Source: an uncultured Chloroflexota bacterium (GTDB lineage: Bacteria; Chloroflexota; Anaerolineae; Aggregatilineales; Phototrophicaceae). From it: a stretch of 34,828 nt of DNA. The notes beneath the pieces are model-generated. The model had not been told where the DNA came from and made no database searches. It saw nothing but the letters and a program-made list of their open reading frames with translations. Position 1 is the stretch's first letter. Each line of letters opens with the position of its first letter. This document shows, piece by piece, positions 8,224 to 16,342 of the stretch. The translations under genes were made by a program, and so were the position numbers. Location of the stretch: assembly GCA_937927665.1 (NCBI GenBank), contig CALBRY010000401.1, positions 1-34,828 on the forward strand. The letters run 5' to 3'.

Positions 8224-8252
8224 TTGTCCGAACTCGGTGCGAGTGCTATCCT
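8224..8252 (+). promoter_or_regulatory. Possible promoter of the GNAT-AlaX-TPR operon
   Basis: TTGTCC (8224-8229) and TATCCT (8247-8252) are 17 nt apart, placing a start about 30 nt before the first ATG at 8289. It lies back to back with the minus-strand candidate at 8186-8213. Confidence 0.45.
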
Positions 8253-8288
8253 TTGCCTCAACTCGTTTCAAAATGCTTGAAGTGGTCA

Positions 8289-8747
8289 ATGACAATTCGC
8301 CCTGTCCGCGCGGACGATCTTTCCATGCTTGCAGCGCTCCGGCACGAAAAGAACACCATTCTTGCCGCCGCGCGTTCACAAAGCACTCCCTCGCAAGACG
8401 TGACACAATGGATGATGGAGGCGCGCCGCTGGGTCGATCTTGCGTCGTGCGGCTTTTTTGTGGTCGAACAAGATAATCGGGTTGTCGGGTACATCATCGG
8501 AGTCGTGCTTCCGGCGATTCCCGGCGTTTCAGAACAACCCATCGGAGCGATAACCGATCTTGCGCTGGATGCACACGGTTATCACGGTGGGGCAGGGCGA
8601 TCCTTGGTGGAGGCGGTACGCGGTTGGTTGGTTGAACACGGCGTACAGCGAATTTTGGTGATGGTGCCGCGCTTCTACGCGCCGGAACAGGCATTCTGGC
8701 GGGCGCTAGGGGCGGTTGTGGAAGTGGATGTGATGTGGCTGAAATAG
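8289..8747 (+). CDS. GNAT family N-acetyltransferase (1)
   Basis: This 152-residue protein has a GNAT fold. MTIRPVRADDLSMLAALR is the usual beta1-alpha1 start, and the acetyl-CoA pyrophosphate-binding motif A appears as LALDAHGYHGGAGRSLVEAV, with the loop GYHGGAG in place of the common R/QxxGxG/A. The C-terminal FWRALGA matches motif B. It would transfer an acetyl group from acetyl-CoA to an unidentified amine. The ATG at 8289 starts at the conserved domain edge; the upstream TTG at 8253 has no support. It overlaps the next GNAT gene by 13 nt and is the first of seven overlapping genes, so it is probably translationally coupled. It seems diverged in motif A, and its acceptor is unknown. Confidence 0.85.
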   Translation: MTIRPVRADDLSMLAALRHEKNTILAAARSQSTPSQDVTQWMMEARRWVDLASCGFFVVEQDNRVVGYIIGVVLPAIPGVSEQPIGAITDLALDAHGYHGGAGRSLVEAVRGWLVEHGVQRILVMVPRFYAPEQAFWRALGAVVEVDVMWLK

Positions 8748-9271
8748 TCGTTCGTTTGGTACGCGTCGATGATGCTGAAGTGATTGCCCGGATGTGGGAA
8801 GCGCTGGTTTCGTATCATCGGGAACTTGACCCGGATTTGCCGCCTGCCGCTCCAAACGGAGCGCGGCGTTATGCACGGCGCATTGTTGATAGGCTCGCTG
8901 ATCCGTTCACGCGGGCGTTGATTGCCGAAATTGACGGGCAGCCTGTCGGCTATATCCTCGGCGTGGTGGCAGATTTCACGCCGGAGATTTTCGATCAAGA
9001 GCCGAGCGGCTTTCTCGCCGATATTTATGTCGATGAGCAGCACCGCCGTTCCGGAGTCGGAAAAGCACTTGTGGATCAGCTTGCGGCGTGGTTTGTTTCG
9101 CGTGGGCTGGCATATTTTGAATGGCATGTCGCGGCGCGCAACCCTGCCGGGGTAGCATTCTGGCAAGCGGTCGGCGGTCGCAGTGTGATGATTCGTATGC
9201 GCGCTGATCTGGACAGCTATGATTCTGAAAGGACTCCGAGCGATGACCCAACTACTTTATCAGACCAATAG
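8735..9271 (+). CDS. GNAT family N-acetyltransferase (2)
   Basis: This 178-residue GNAT protein starts at a GTG inside the end of the previous gene (GTG GCT GAA...). It has the canonical motif A: DIYVDEQHRRSGVGKALVDQL, in which RRSGVGKA fits the R/QxxGxG/A acetyl-CoA loop. Further on, NPAGVAFWQAVGGR supplies motif B. The acceptor substrate is unknown; RimI-like and small-molecule acetyltransferases share this layout. It is adjacent to another GNAT and followed by an AlaX editing protein whose ATG lies 29 nt inside it, so the three are probably translated together. The two GNATs are not near-identical and look like old paralogues or separate recruits. Confidence 0.87.
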   Translation: MAEIVVRLVRVDDAEVIARMWEALVSYHRELDPDLPPAAPNGARRYARRIVDRLADPFTRALIAEIDGQPVGYILGVVADFTPEIFDQEPSGFLADIYVDEQHRRSGVGKALVDQLAAWFVSRGLAYFEWHVAARNPAGVAFWQAVGGRSVMIRMRADLDSYDSERTPSDDPTTLSDQ

Positions 9272-9965
9272 CTATCAAAAGCAGTTCGAAGCGCGGGTTA
9301 CACAGGTGGACGGTGAAAAGCGCGCCGTCTATTTCGATCAGACAGCGTTTTATCCCGGCGGCGGTGGTCAACCGAACGACGAAGGAATCATCACCGTCGG
9401 TGATCGCACATGGAAAGTGATTCGTGTCGAAAAAGGAAACGCCCATCTGCTCGAAGGCGCGGCGGGCGATCTGCTGCCCTCGGTAGGTGATCTGGTGCGA
9501 GGCGAAATCGATTGGGATCGGCGTTACAAGCTGATGCGGACTCATACGGCGATGCACATTTTGTGCGGCGTTGTGTGGCGAGATTACAGCGCTCAGGTGA
9601 CGGGCGGCAATATGGAACCGCTCGAAGGGCGCATGGATTTTGAGTTTGAACGGCTGCAAAAAGAACTGGTTGGTGAAATCGAAGCGAAAATCAACGCGGA
9701 AGTTGAAGCATCGCGCGACGTGGTCGTTCGTATTCTCCCGCGTGAAGAAGCGTTTCAGATTCCCGACTTGATCCGCACCAAAATCAATTTGCTGCCGGAA
9801 GGAATTACCGAAGTGCGTACTGTTGAACTCGTCGGGTTAGATTTACAGGCAGACGGCGGAACACACGTCGCCAATACCCGCGAAGTAGGACGCATCCGCA
9901 TCGCCGACTATAAAAGCAAGGGCGGCATCAACAAACGGATTTACATTGCGCTTGAAGGCTCATGA
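9243..9965 (+). CDS. Alanyl-tRNA editing protein, AlaX family
   Basis: This 240-residue protein resembles the editing domain of alanyl-tRNA synthetase without the synthetase core. AlaX proteins hydrolyse mischarged Ser-tRNA(Ala) or Gly-tRNA(Ala) in trans. Visible parts are an N-terminal tRNA-contact segment with FDQTAFYPGGGGQPNDEG (32-49), the metal motif HTAMH (His101, His105) and the second motif DGGTHVANTREVG (His208). In the synthetase itself the second motif begins with Cys; here that position is Asp204. The ATG at 9243 has AAAGGA 8 nt upstream. The gene overlaps the preceding GNAT by 29 nt and the following TPR gene by 4 nt (ATGA), so it belongs to this operon. Pairing with acetyltransferases is unusual but has no evident functional meaning. 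Confidence 0.9.
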   Translation: MTQLLYQTNSYQKQFEARVTQVDGEKRAVYFDQTAFYPGGGGQPNDEGIITVGDRTWKVIRVEKGNAHLLEGAAGDLLPSVGDLVRGEIDWDRRYKLMRTHTAMHILCGVVWRDYSAQVTGGNMEPLEGRMDFEFERLQKELVGEIEAKINAEVEASRDVVVRILPREEAFQIPDLIRTKINLLPEGITEVRTVELVGLDLQADGGTHVANTREVGRIRIADYKSKGGINKRIYIALEGS

Positions 9966-10963
9966 TTAATCGCTTTCTCCTCTTCATAGGACCTGCCCGT
10001 GCGCGGGCGCTTTTCTTTCTATTAGCGATCACCGGGGCGATCAGCCTGACGTTGAACGCTGTTCAAGGTGAATGGGTGCGCCCCGTTCAAACACTGCTGT
10101 TTTTTGCCTTCGTAATCGGCGCAATCGTGATTATCGTCGGTCGCATGACCCGCGAAGATCGGGGGCGTTTTCTTGCGATTATCCTGCCCGCCTTTGGCGC
10201 GCTGATCTTAGCCATGACCGTACTGCCGCAGTACACACTGCCGCTGCTCGGTGGGGCGGCGGGATGGCTCGTGGCGGGTTTCTTTATCTTCCGCACGCGC
10301 ATCCCGATGGATTACCAGAAGGCGATCAAGCATCTCCGCAAGAACGAATACAAAGAGGCGATCGACATAATCGACGAAGTGATCAAGAACGATCCCGATA
10401 CGCCGAATCATTATCGTTTTCGTGCGGAACTGCTCCGCATCAGCGGCAAACTGGATCGAGCGCGGCGGGATTATTTCCGCATGATCGAACTTGTGCCCGA
10501 ATCGCCGGAAGCATACAACGGCTTATCCGAAGTCCAGCTTCAAATGAACAACTTGAACGGCGCGCTTGAAGCGGCGGCGAAAGCACAGTCACTCGCACCC
10601 GATGATTGGGTCGCGCTCTACAACCTCGGCATGATCGAAGATCGCGTCGGCAACGCGCAAGACGCCGTCGGGCATCTTATCAAAGCGCTCGATCTCAAAG
10701 TGCCGGATGCGCGTCATCGTGTGCTGATTCATCTTTATCTCGCCCGCGCTTATGCCCGTTTAGGGGATATGGCGCATGCGGCGGAGCAGGTGACCGCGAT
10801 CAAACGTCAGCGCTCCGGGCTGGAAGAATGGCAAAAAATCCTTGAAAGCGAACAGGCGGCGACCCTGAAAGCCGTGATCGGCGCAGATGTTGAGATGGCG
10901 CAAGCCGTCGCCGATGGTAAACTCACGCCGGAATTGCTGGCGCAGAGTGGAACAACGGTATGA
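9962..10963 (+). CDS. Membrane-anchored tetratricopeptide repeat protein (four spans)
   Basis: This 333-residue protein has four predicted membrane spans in its first third (about 17-36, 42-61, 70-88 and 92-110). A TPR array covers about 117-282, including YKEAIDIIDEVIKNDP, LDRARRDYFRMIELVPESPEAYNGL and APDDWVALYNLGMIEDRVGNAQDAVGHLIKALDL in sequence. TPRs mediate protein-protein contact, probably on the cytoplasmic face given the span number. The ATG overlaps the AlaX stop, and its own TGA overlaps the ATG of the next TPR gene, so translation is coupled on both sides. No enzymatic motif is present. It shares architecture (spans then TPRs) with the next gene, suggesting an old duplication or a two-part scaffold. 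Confidence 0.85.
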   Translation: MINRFLLFIGPARARALFFLLAITGAISLTLNAVQGEWVRPVQTLLFFAFVIGAIVIIVGRMTREDRGRFLAIILPAFGALILAMTVLPQYTLPLLGGAAGWLVAGFFIFRTRIPMDYQKAIKHLRKNEYKEAIDIIDEVIKNDPDTPNHYRFRAELLRISGKLDRARRDYFRMIELVPESPEAYNGLSEVQLQMNNLNGALEAAAKAQSLAPDDWVALYNLGMIEDRVGNAQDAVGHLIKALDLKVPDARHRVLIHLYLARAYARLGDMAHAAEQVTAIKRQRSGLEEWQKILESEQAATLKAVIGADVEMAQAVADGKLTPELLAQSGTTV

Positions 10964-11772
10964 CGTGGGTTTCGCGGCAGATTCTCCGCAGTTATGCCGG
11001 TTGGGATCGGGTGACGAAACTCAGTTTTTGGATCGCGGTTGCCCTGCTTGTGATCGGGTTGATTCTGCTGCTGATCGCGCCAGCGGAACAGCGGGCTTGG
11101 ATATTCGTCGGAACCGTCGCGCTGGTTATCGTCATGCAGTTGATTGTCCTCTGGGGCAATCGGGGCATGGTCACCGTATATACACAGGCACAGCGGCGCT
11201 ATTTAGCGGGCGATCTTGAGGGTGCGAGGGTATTACTTGAAGAGGCTCGTGCCGCCGGAAATGCAGACGTTAAAGCACTCACTTTATTGGGCAGCACCTA
11301 CCGCCAATTCGGTCTGTTGGAAGAAAGTCGTGGCGTTTTGTACGAAGCGCTAGACAAAGCGGCTGATCATCATTTTCCGCTCTACAATTTAGGGCGTACT
11401 GAAGCGGCAGGCGGAAACTACACCCGTGCAGTCGAGTTGTACGAACAAGCACTCGCGCAGGGATCGCCCGCCATCACCCGGTTTGATCTGGCGGAGGCGC
11501 ACTTCTTGATGGGGGATGCCGCTGGCACATTGGCGGCGCTTGATCAAGTATTCCCGATGCTTAATGAACCGCATCGTGTGATGATGGCGATGTGGTGGCG
11601 CGCTCAATTGGGGGTGGGTGAACTGCCCTCCGACGAGGTGATCCGTGATGGACTTGCTTATTGGATTGCCGCCGCCGAACGATTTCGAGATACTCCTTAT
11701 GGAACAGCGATTGCAGCGCAGTTGCAGACGCTTCAGAGTGACGTGAAAGGGGACGCAAAATCAAATGTTTGA
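10960..11772 (+). CDS. Membrane-anchored tetratricopeptide repeat protein (two spans)
   Basis: This 270-residue protein begins with MTWVSRQILRSYAGWDRVTK, followed by two predicted spans (about 22-40 and 47-66). TPR-like helices cover about 73-200, including YLAGDLEGARVLLEEARAAG, YNLGRTEAAGGNYTRAVELYEQAL and FLMGDAAGTLAALDQVFPM. The tail 205-260 is less clearly repetitive. Like its upstream neighbour it looks like a membrane-tethered scaffold with cytoplasmic TPRs. Its ATG overlaps the preceding TGA (ATGA), and the next gene starts 8 nt before its end. No catalytic residues can be identified, so function is unknown. Confidence 0.82.
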   Translation: MTWVSRQILRSYAGWDRVTKLSFWIAVALLVIGLILLLIAPAEQRAWIFVGTVALVIVMQLIVLWGNRGMVTVYTQAQRRYLAGDLEGARVLLEEARAAGNADVKALTLLGSTYRQFGLLEESRGVLYEALDKAADHHFPLYNLGRTEAAGGNYTRAVELYEQALAQGSPAITRFDLAEAHFLMGDAAGTLAALDQVFPMLNEPHRVMMAMWWRAQLGVGELPSDEVIRDGLAYWIAAAERFRDTPYGTAIAAQLQTLQSDVKGDAKSNV

Positions 11773-12265
11773 CGGACGCGGACGCTTATCCATCTTTCGC
11801 ATCGCAGTTATCGGCGCCATTATCGGCGTCGTCCTTATTGTGGGCGGACTGCTTGCCCTGAATGCCGATCAGAATTCGCGCCGCGCACCGCTGATCGTCG
11901 ATCCGTATCCCGGCGCACAAATTTGGGGCGAAGCGGTAGAAGATTCCCCGACGAACATCAGCTATTTCATGCGCGTTAACAACACATCTCCCGATCAGGT
12001 TTTACAGTACTATCAATCAAAGCTGACCGCTTTCGCCGCCAGTGATCGCTGTGTGCGTACGCCCGGTCAGGGAGAATTACCCGTTGATCCGGCACAGCCG
12101 AACAGCATCCCTTACCGCTATGACTGCCTATTTGACCGTTCGAGCCGCAATGCGACCCAGTACACGCGGGTATCGATCTTCCCTGAAATGCCGGGAATGG
12201 ATCCGTATTCGAGCGATGACGAAAACAACACGATTATCCAATACGTACAGGTCTGGCAGCCGTGA
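11765..12265 (+). CDS. Small single-span secreted-domain protein (A)
   Basis: I do not recognise this 166-residue protein. It has a short basic N-terminus, one strong hydrophobic span (about 12-33) and then an extracytoplasmic domain of about 130 residues with two cysteines (Cys96, Cys121) that could form a disulfide. The segment NNTSPDQVLQYYQSKL is followed by a Cys-containing strand pattern ending YTRVSIFPE. The next gene codes a protein of the same layout with a matching ..VTYYQS segment, so the two are probably diverged paralogues. The ATG lies 8 nt inside the preceding TPR gene, and its stop overlaps the GTG of the next gene. Its position after two TPR proteins suggests a membrane complex, which is inference only. 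Confidence 0.75.
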   Translation: MFDGRGRLSIFRIAVIGAIIGVVLIVGGLLALNADQNSRRAPLIVDPYPGAQIWGEAVEDSPTNISYFMRVNNTSPDQVLQYYQSKLTAFAASDRCVRTPGQGELPVDPAQPNSIPYRYDCLFDRSSRNATQYTRVSIFPEMPGMDPYSSDDENNTIIQYVQVWQP

Positions 12266-12765
12266 CAGAACTTCCTGAAGCGGAGGGGGCAGAAACGCTT
12301 TCTCCGCCTTCACGTAAGCCGATCGGGTGTTTGCTGCTTGGGGTAGTGCTGCTCGTTGTCGTCGTCGTAATCTCACTGCCTTTTTTGCCCACCTTGATCG
12401 CCATTGTGATGCCGCCAGCGCCACCGCTCCCGCAGTCGGCGCTGACAGAAGTGAATCACGAAAACTTTGATTATGGCGTCGATGAATGGGAGTATTTGAC
12501 GACGACCGCGCCTTGCGATCTGGTCACATACTATCAATCCATTGGCGGCGTGTGCTCAATTTCGCCCTTTGAATGCGGAACGGGTTCTGAGTTCAGCCGA
12601 ACAAACGAACTCGTGGCGCGGTGTTCAGGCACACAGCAAATCGGGCAGTTTGGCATGGTCTGGGAGGCGCGTATCAATCGGGTTGCGGATGCGCCGGAAA
12701 ACGGGCGACTGCGGATATATCGTGCGATCAACTGGTTGAGCGGCGCACCTCCCCCGAATAATTAG
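12262..12765 (+). CDS. Small single-span secreted-domain protein (B)
   Basis: This 167-residue protein is unrecognised. A cytoplasmic acidic/Pro-rich start (1-19) precedes a long hydrophobic span (about 21-49) and a Pro-rich hinge (PPAPPLPQS). The extracytoplasmic domain has four cysteines (85, 98, 105, 121). It shares the DLVTYYQS motif and the following Cys/strand pattern with the product of the preceding gene, suggesting duplication. It starts with GTG, whose last two bases belong to the upstream TGA (GTGA), which implies translational coupling. It is the last gene of the operon. No terminator hairpin is evident before ileS. Confidence 0.72.
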   Translation: MTELPEAEGAETLSPPSRKPIGCLLLGVVLLVVVVVISLPFLPTLIAIVMPPAPPLPQSALTEVNHENFDYGVDEWEYLTTTAPCDLVTYYQSIGGVCSISPFECGTGSEFSRTNELVARCSGTQQIGQFGMVWEARINRVADAPENGRLRIYRAINWLSGAPPPNN

Positions 12766-12966
12766 GCTTGCCTCTACCCCCAAAACGCAAATTCCGCAAT
12801 AATAGGGAAACAAGTTTCGACGCTACAGCTATTCACCAGCGAGAAAATGGGAGGTGTTCGCGTGGCAGTGAGGGACAATCTCACGCCGCGTGTCATTACG
12901 CGCTCCGGTGTGGGAATATGCTAAAGGTTCACTGAGTCATCCCGCAGGTACGTTAAGGAGAGCGTC
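12766..12966 (+). other. Intergenic leader of ileS
   Basis: This 201-nt gap has no ORF of note. It contains short hairpin candidates: GTGAG/CTCAC near 12866-12882, GCGT/ACGC near 12887-12900, and TGTGGGA (near 12909-12915) pairing with TCCCGCA (near 12940-12946). The last closes about 20 nt before the ileS start. A structured leader is possible, but the T-box consensus (GGGTGG-ACCGCG) is not present. An AATAAT at 12798 lacks a -35. Confidence 0.3.
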
Positions 12967-15900
12967 ATGTTCAAAGCGGTCAATTCGAAAGTCGATATTC
13001 AAAAAGTCGAACGCGATGTGCTGGAATTTTGGCGCGCGAATCGCGTATTCGAACGTTCGGTAGAAGAGCGGCAGGGTGCGCCGGAGTGGGTGACCTATGA
13101 AGGTCCACCGACTGTTAATGGCAATCCCGGCGTGCATCATGTGTTGGCGCGTGCGTTCAAGGATATTTTCCCTCGTTTCCGCACCATGCGCGGCTATCAT
13201 GTGCTGCGTAAGGGCGGGTGGGATACACACGGACTGCCCGTCGAAATCGCCATCGAGAAAGAACTCGGTTTAACGCACAAGCGGCAGATCGAGGAGTATG
13301 GCATCGCGGCATTCAATGAACGCTGCCGTCAAAGCGTCATGCGTAACATCGGGGCGTGGGAGCGGTTCACAGAGCGTATGGGCTACTGGACGAGCCTTGA
13401 TGATGCCTATGTAACGTTTACCAACGATTACATCGAAAGCATCTGGTGGGTTCTCAAGCAGTTCTGGGAAAAGAACCTGCTCTATAAAGGGTATAAGGTT
13501 GTGCCTTACTGTGCCCGCTGCGGCACGGCATTGAGCAGCCATGAAGTCGCGCTCGGTTACAAGGATGTCAAAGATCCAAGCATCTTTGTTCGTTTCCCGC
13601 TGCGTGATAAACCCGGCGTGTACTTCCTCGTCTGGACGACGACTCCATGGACGCTTCCGGCGAATGTGGCGTTAGCGATCGGCGAAGATGTCGATTATGT
13701 GCAGGTGGAAGGACAGATCGGCGAAGGCGAAGGCACAGAGCAGTTGATCCTCGCGGCGGCGCAGGTCGAAAAGGTGCTGCATCACCCGGAGGAATACAAG
13801 GTTGTCAAGCGGATGAAGGGTAAAGACCTTCTCGGCATGGCGTACAACCCGCTGTATACGTTCCTGCCTGTTGACGGCAAGTATGCCTATGTGGTCAGCG
13901 GTGATTTCGTCAGCACCGATGATGGTTCAGGGATCGTTCATATCGCCCCCGCGTTCGGCGTGGATGACATGGAAGTTGCCCGCAAGCACAATTTGCCAAT
14001 CCTGCAAACTGTCGCCAGTGACGGCACATTCATCGATGCCGTTACCGAATTTCGCGGTATGTGGGTGAAATCCGCTGATCCGGAAATCGTCCGCGATTTG
14101 AAGAAACGCGGCTTGATGTACAAAACCGCCCAGCATGAACATACCTATCCGTTCTGCTGGCGCTGTGGTACGCCGCTCCTTTACTATGCGCGTGATAACT
14201 GGTTCATCCGCACGACCGAATACCGCGACACGATGATGGCACTCAACGAGACGATCAATTGGGTTCCAGGTCATGTGCGCGAAGGACGCTTCGGAAACTG
14301 GCTCACCGAGTTGAAAGACTGGGCGCTCAGCCGCGAACGCTATTGGGGCGCGACTCTGCCGATCTGGGTGGATGATCAAACGGGCGATATGCTTTGTGTG
14401 GGCAGCGTGGCGGAACTCAGCCAGCTTGCCGGACGCGATTTGACCGGGCTTGATCTGCACCGTCCATATGTGGATGACATCACATTCCCGAACCCGAATC
14501 GCACGGGCGGGATCATGCGGCGCGTGCCGGAAGTTATCGACGTGTGGTTTGACAGCGGAGCGATGCCGCTGGCGCAGTGGGGCTACCCGCACCTGCATCA
14601 AGAGGAATTCAAAGCGCAGTATCCGGCGGATTACATCTGCGAAGCAGTCGATCAGACACGCGGTTGGTTCTATACCCTGCACGCGATCTCATCGATGCTG
14701 TTTGACAGTGTGGCATTCAAAAATGTGATTTGTCTCGGTTTGATCCTTGATGAAAAGGGTCAAAAAATGAGCAAGAGCAAAGGGAATGTCGTCGATCCGT
14801 GGGAAATCCTGAACAGTCACGGTGCGGATGCGTTCCGCTGGTATCTCTATACCGCCAGCCCGCCCGGTGAACCGCGCCGCTTCTCGAAAGACCTTGTCGG
14901 CGAGACGGTGAGCAAATTCTGGCTGACGTTGTGGAATACCTACAGCTTCTTCGTCACCTACGCCAACATCGACGGGTGGACTCCATCGGTGAGCGTGCCG
15001 CCTTCAAGCCAGCGCGATCCGCTCGATCGCTATGTGCTGGCGGAACTGCATCAACTGACGAAGGATGTCACGGAAGCATTCGACACCTACGACGTTCCCG
15101 GCGCGACCCGTCCGGTGGCTGCGTTCATCGAAATGTTGAGCAACTGGTATCTGCGTCTCAGCCGCCGCCGCTTCTGGGAAAGCGGAATGAGCCCGGATAA
15201 GGCGAGCGCTTATGCGACGCTGCATGAGTGTCTTGTCACGGTGTCCAAGTTGATCGCGCCGACTGCGCCGTTTATCGCTGAAGCGCTGTATCGGAATCTG
15301 GTTGGTTCGGTCGATGAGAAAGCGCCGATCAGCGTTCATTTGGCAGAATGGGCGACGTATGACGAGGCTCTCATCAACCAGACGACGATCGAAGAAATGC
15401 GGCTTGTTCAGCGGATGGTCAGTCTCGGACGCGCCGCCCGCGAAACGGTCAAGATCGGTGTGCGTCAGCCGATGGCGAAGGCGCTGTTTGCGCCGCGCAC
15501 CGCTGCCGAAGGCGAAGCGCTCAAGCGGCTTGCTGACCTGATCGAAAGCGAACTGAACGTCAAGGAATCTGACGTATTGACGGACGCCGGAAGTCTCGTT
15601 GAGTACAAACTCAGCCCGAAACCGAACGTGCTCGGCAAGAAGTACGGCGCAGATTTCCCGAAGGTTCAGAAGCTCTTGAAGGAAAGTCCTCAGGTGGTCG
15701 TGCGCCCGTGGGCTGAACTTTTACTGCGCGGTGAGACGCTCACCGTTCAGATCGATGGCAAGGAATATACGGTTGCACCTGACGAAACCGAAATCAAGCG
15801 CATCGCTACCGAAGGGTACGCGGTCGCGGATGACGGTATGTATCTGGTCGCAATCGATACGACCTTGACCGATGACTTAATCAACGAAGGGCTTGCGCGC

Positions 15901-16176
15901 GAAGTCGTACGCCGCGTCCAGAGTATGCGTAAGGATGCCGACTTTAACATCACGGATCAAATCGTGGTGCGTTATCAGGCATCCGAAAAGCTGGCGAAGG
16001 CGATCGAGCAGTTCCGCGAATACATCGCATCCGAAACACTGGCGACAGTGCTCGAATCGGGTGAAGTGGCGGATGGCTTCCACAAAGCCGCATTCGAACC
16101 GGATGCCTCCGGCGATCCGAAGAAGGACAACAGCATTGACGGTGAGTCGCTGACTCTCGGTGTCAAGCGCGCGTAG
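12967..16176 (+). CDS. ileS: Isoleucyl-tRNA synthetase with GVHH signature
   Basis: IleRS charges tRNA(Ile) with isoleucine using ATP and edits misactivated valine. The 1069-residue length fits the longer, eukaryote-like IleRS2 group. The class I signature, normally HxGH, reads GVHH (residues 55-58; PPTVNGNPGVHHVLARAFKD), while KMSKS is intact (600-604). The CP1 editing domain shows WTTTPWTLPANVALAIG, and cysteine pairs occur in YCARCGTALSSHEVA and FCWRCGTPLLYYARDNWF. An anticodon-binding domain follows about residue 670, including LSNWYLRLSRRRFWE. TAAGGAG lies 6 nt before the ATG. It is the only IleRS in the window and may be the housekeeping copy. Its own terminator follows. The IleRS2 type is generally less sensitive to mupirocin. 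Confidence 0.96.
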   Translation: MFKAVNSKVDIQKVERDVLEFWRANRVFERSVEERQGAPEWVTYEGPPTVNGNPGVHHVLARAFKDIFPRFRTMRGYHVLRKGGWDTHGLPVEIAIEKELGLTHKRQIEEYGIAAFNERCRQSVMRNIGAWERFTERMGYWTSLDDAYVTFTNDYIESIWWVLKQFWEKNLLYKGYKVVPYCARCGTALSSHEVALGYKDVKDPSIFVRFPLRDKPGVYFLVWTTTPWTLPANVALAIGEDVDYVQVEGQIGEGEGTEQLILAAAQVEKVLHHPEEYKVVKRMKGKDLLGMAYNPLYTFLPVDGKYAYVVSGDFVSTDDGSGIVHIAPAFGVDDMEVARKHNLPILQTVASDGTFIDAVTEFRGMWVKSADPEIVRDLKKRGLMYKTAQHEHTYPFCWRCGTPLLYYARDNWFIRTTEYRDTMMALNETINWVPGHVREGRFGNWLTELKDWALSRERYWGATLPIWVDDQTGDMLCVGSVAELSQLAGRDLTGLDLHRPYVDDITFPNPNRTGGIMRRVPEVIDVWFDSGAMPLAQWGYPHLHQEEFKAQYPADYICEAVDQTRGWFYTLHAISSMLFDSVAFKNVICLGLILDEKGQKMSKSKGNVVDPWEILNSHGADAFRWYLYTASPPGEPRRFSKDLVGETVSKFWLTLWNTYSFFVTYANIDGWTPSVSVPPSSQRDPLDRYVLAELHQLTKDVTEAFDTYDVPGATRPVAAFIEMLSNWYLRLSRRRFWESGMSPDKASAYATLHECLVTVSKLIAPTAPFIAEALYRNLVGSVDEKAPISVHLAEWATYDEALINQTTIEEMRLVQRMVSLGRAARETVKIGVRQPMAKALFAPRTAAEGEALKRLADLIESELNVKESDVLTDAGSLVEYKLSPKPNVLGKKYGADFPKVQKLLKESPQVVVRPWAELLLRGETLTVQIDGKEYTVAPDETEIKRIATEGYAVADDGMYLVAIDTTLTDDLINEGLAREVVRRVQSMRKDADFNITDQIVVRYQASEKLAKAIEQFREYIASETLATVLESGEVADGFHKAAFEPDASGDPKKDNSIDGESLTLGVKRA

Positions 16177-16201
16177 TTGTCACAATTCGCTAAACATGTT
16201 G

Positions 16202-16245
16202 ACCGGGAAGGGATGCGGTTTCTGCACCTTCCCGGTTTTATTTGT
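16202..16245 (+). terminator. Rho-independent terminator of ileS
   Basis: A perfect 10-bp stem, ACCGGGAAGG/CCTTCCCGGT, with a 15-nt loop, is followed by TTTTATTTG. It begins 25 nt after the ileS stop. Confidence 0.9.
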
Positions 16246-16288
16246 CTAAAAGTGCCAAAGTGCTGCTTCAACCATTGGTCAACTTCGT

Positions 16289-16294
16289 TATAAT
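16289..16294 (+). promoter_or_regulatory. Possible -10 box of the first pucR gene
   Basis: A perfect TATAAT lies 48 nt before the ATG at 16343, after the ileS terminator. No good -35 lies at 16-18 nt; it might need an activator or be fortuitous. Confidence 0.3.
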
Positions 16295-16342
16295 CATCTG
16301 GTTATCGCCCGCTACAATAAGGTGAAACGAAACAGGTGAGCG

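Noticed and set aside
12766..12966. T-box riboswitch in the ileS leader
   Set aside because: Hairpins are possible, but the conserved T-box sequence is absent. The nearest TGGC would not match the A discriminator of tRNA(Ile), and no terminator/antiterminator pair is evident.
13927..14682. Minus-strand frame of 251 codons inside ileS
   Set aside because: Antisense to conserved synthetase sequence, with no family resemblance and no ribosome binding site.
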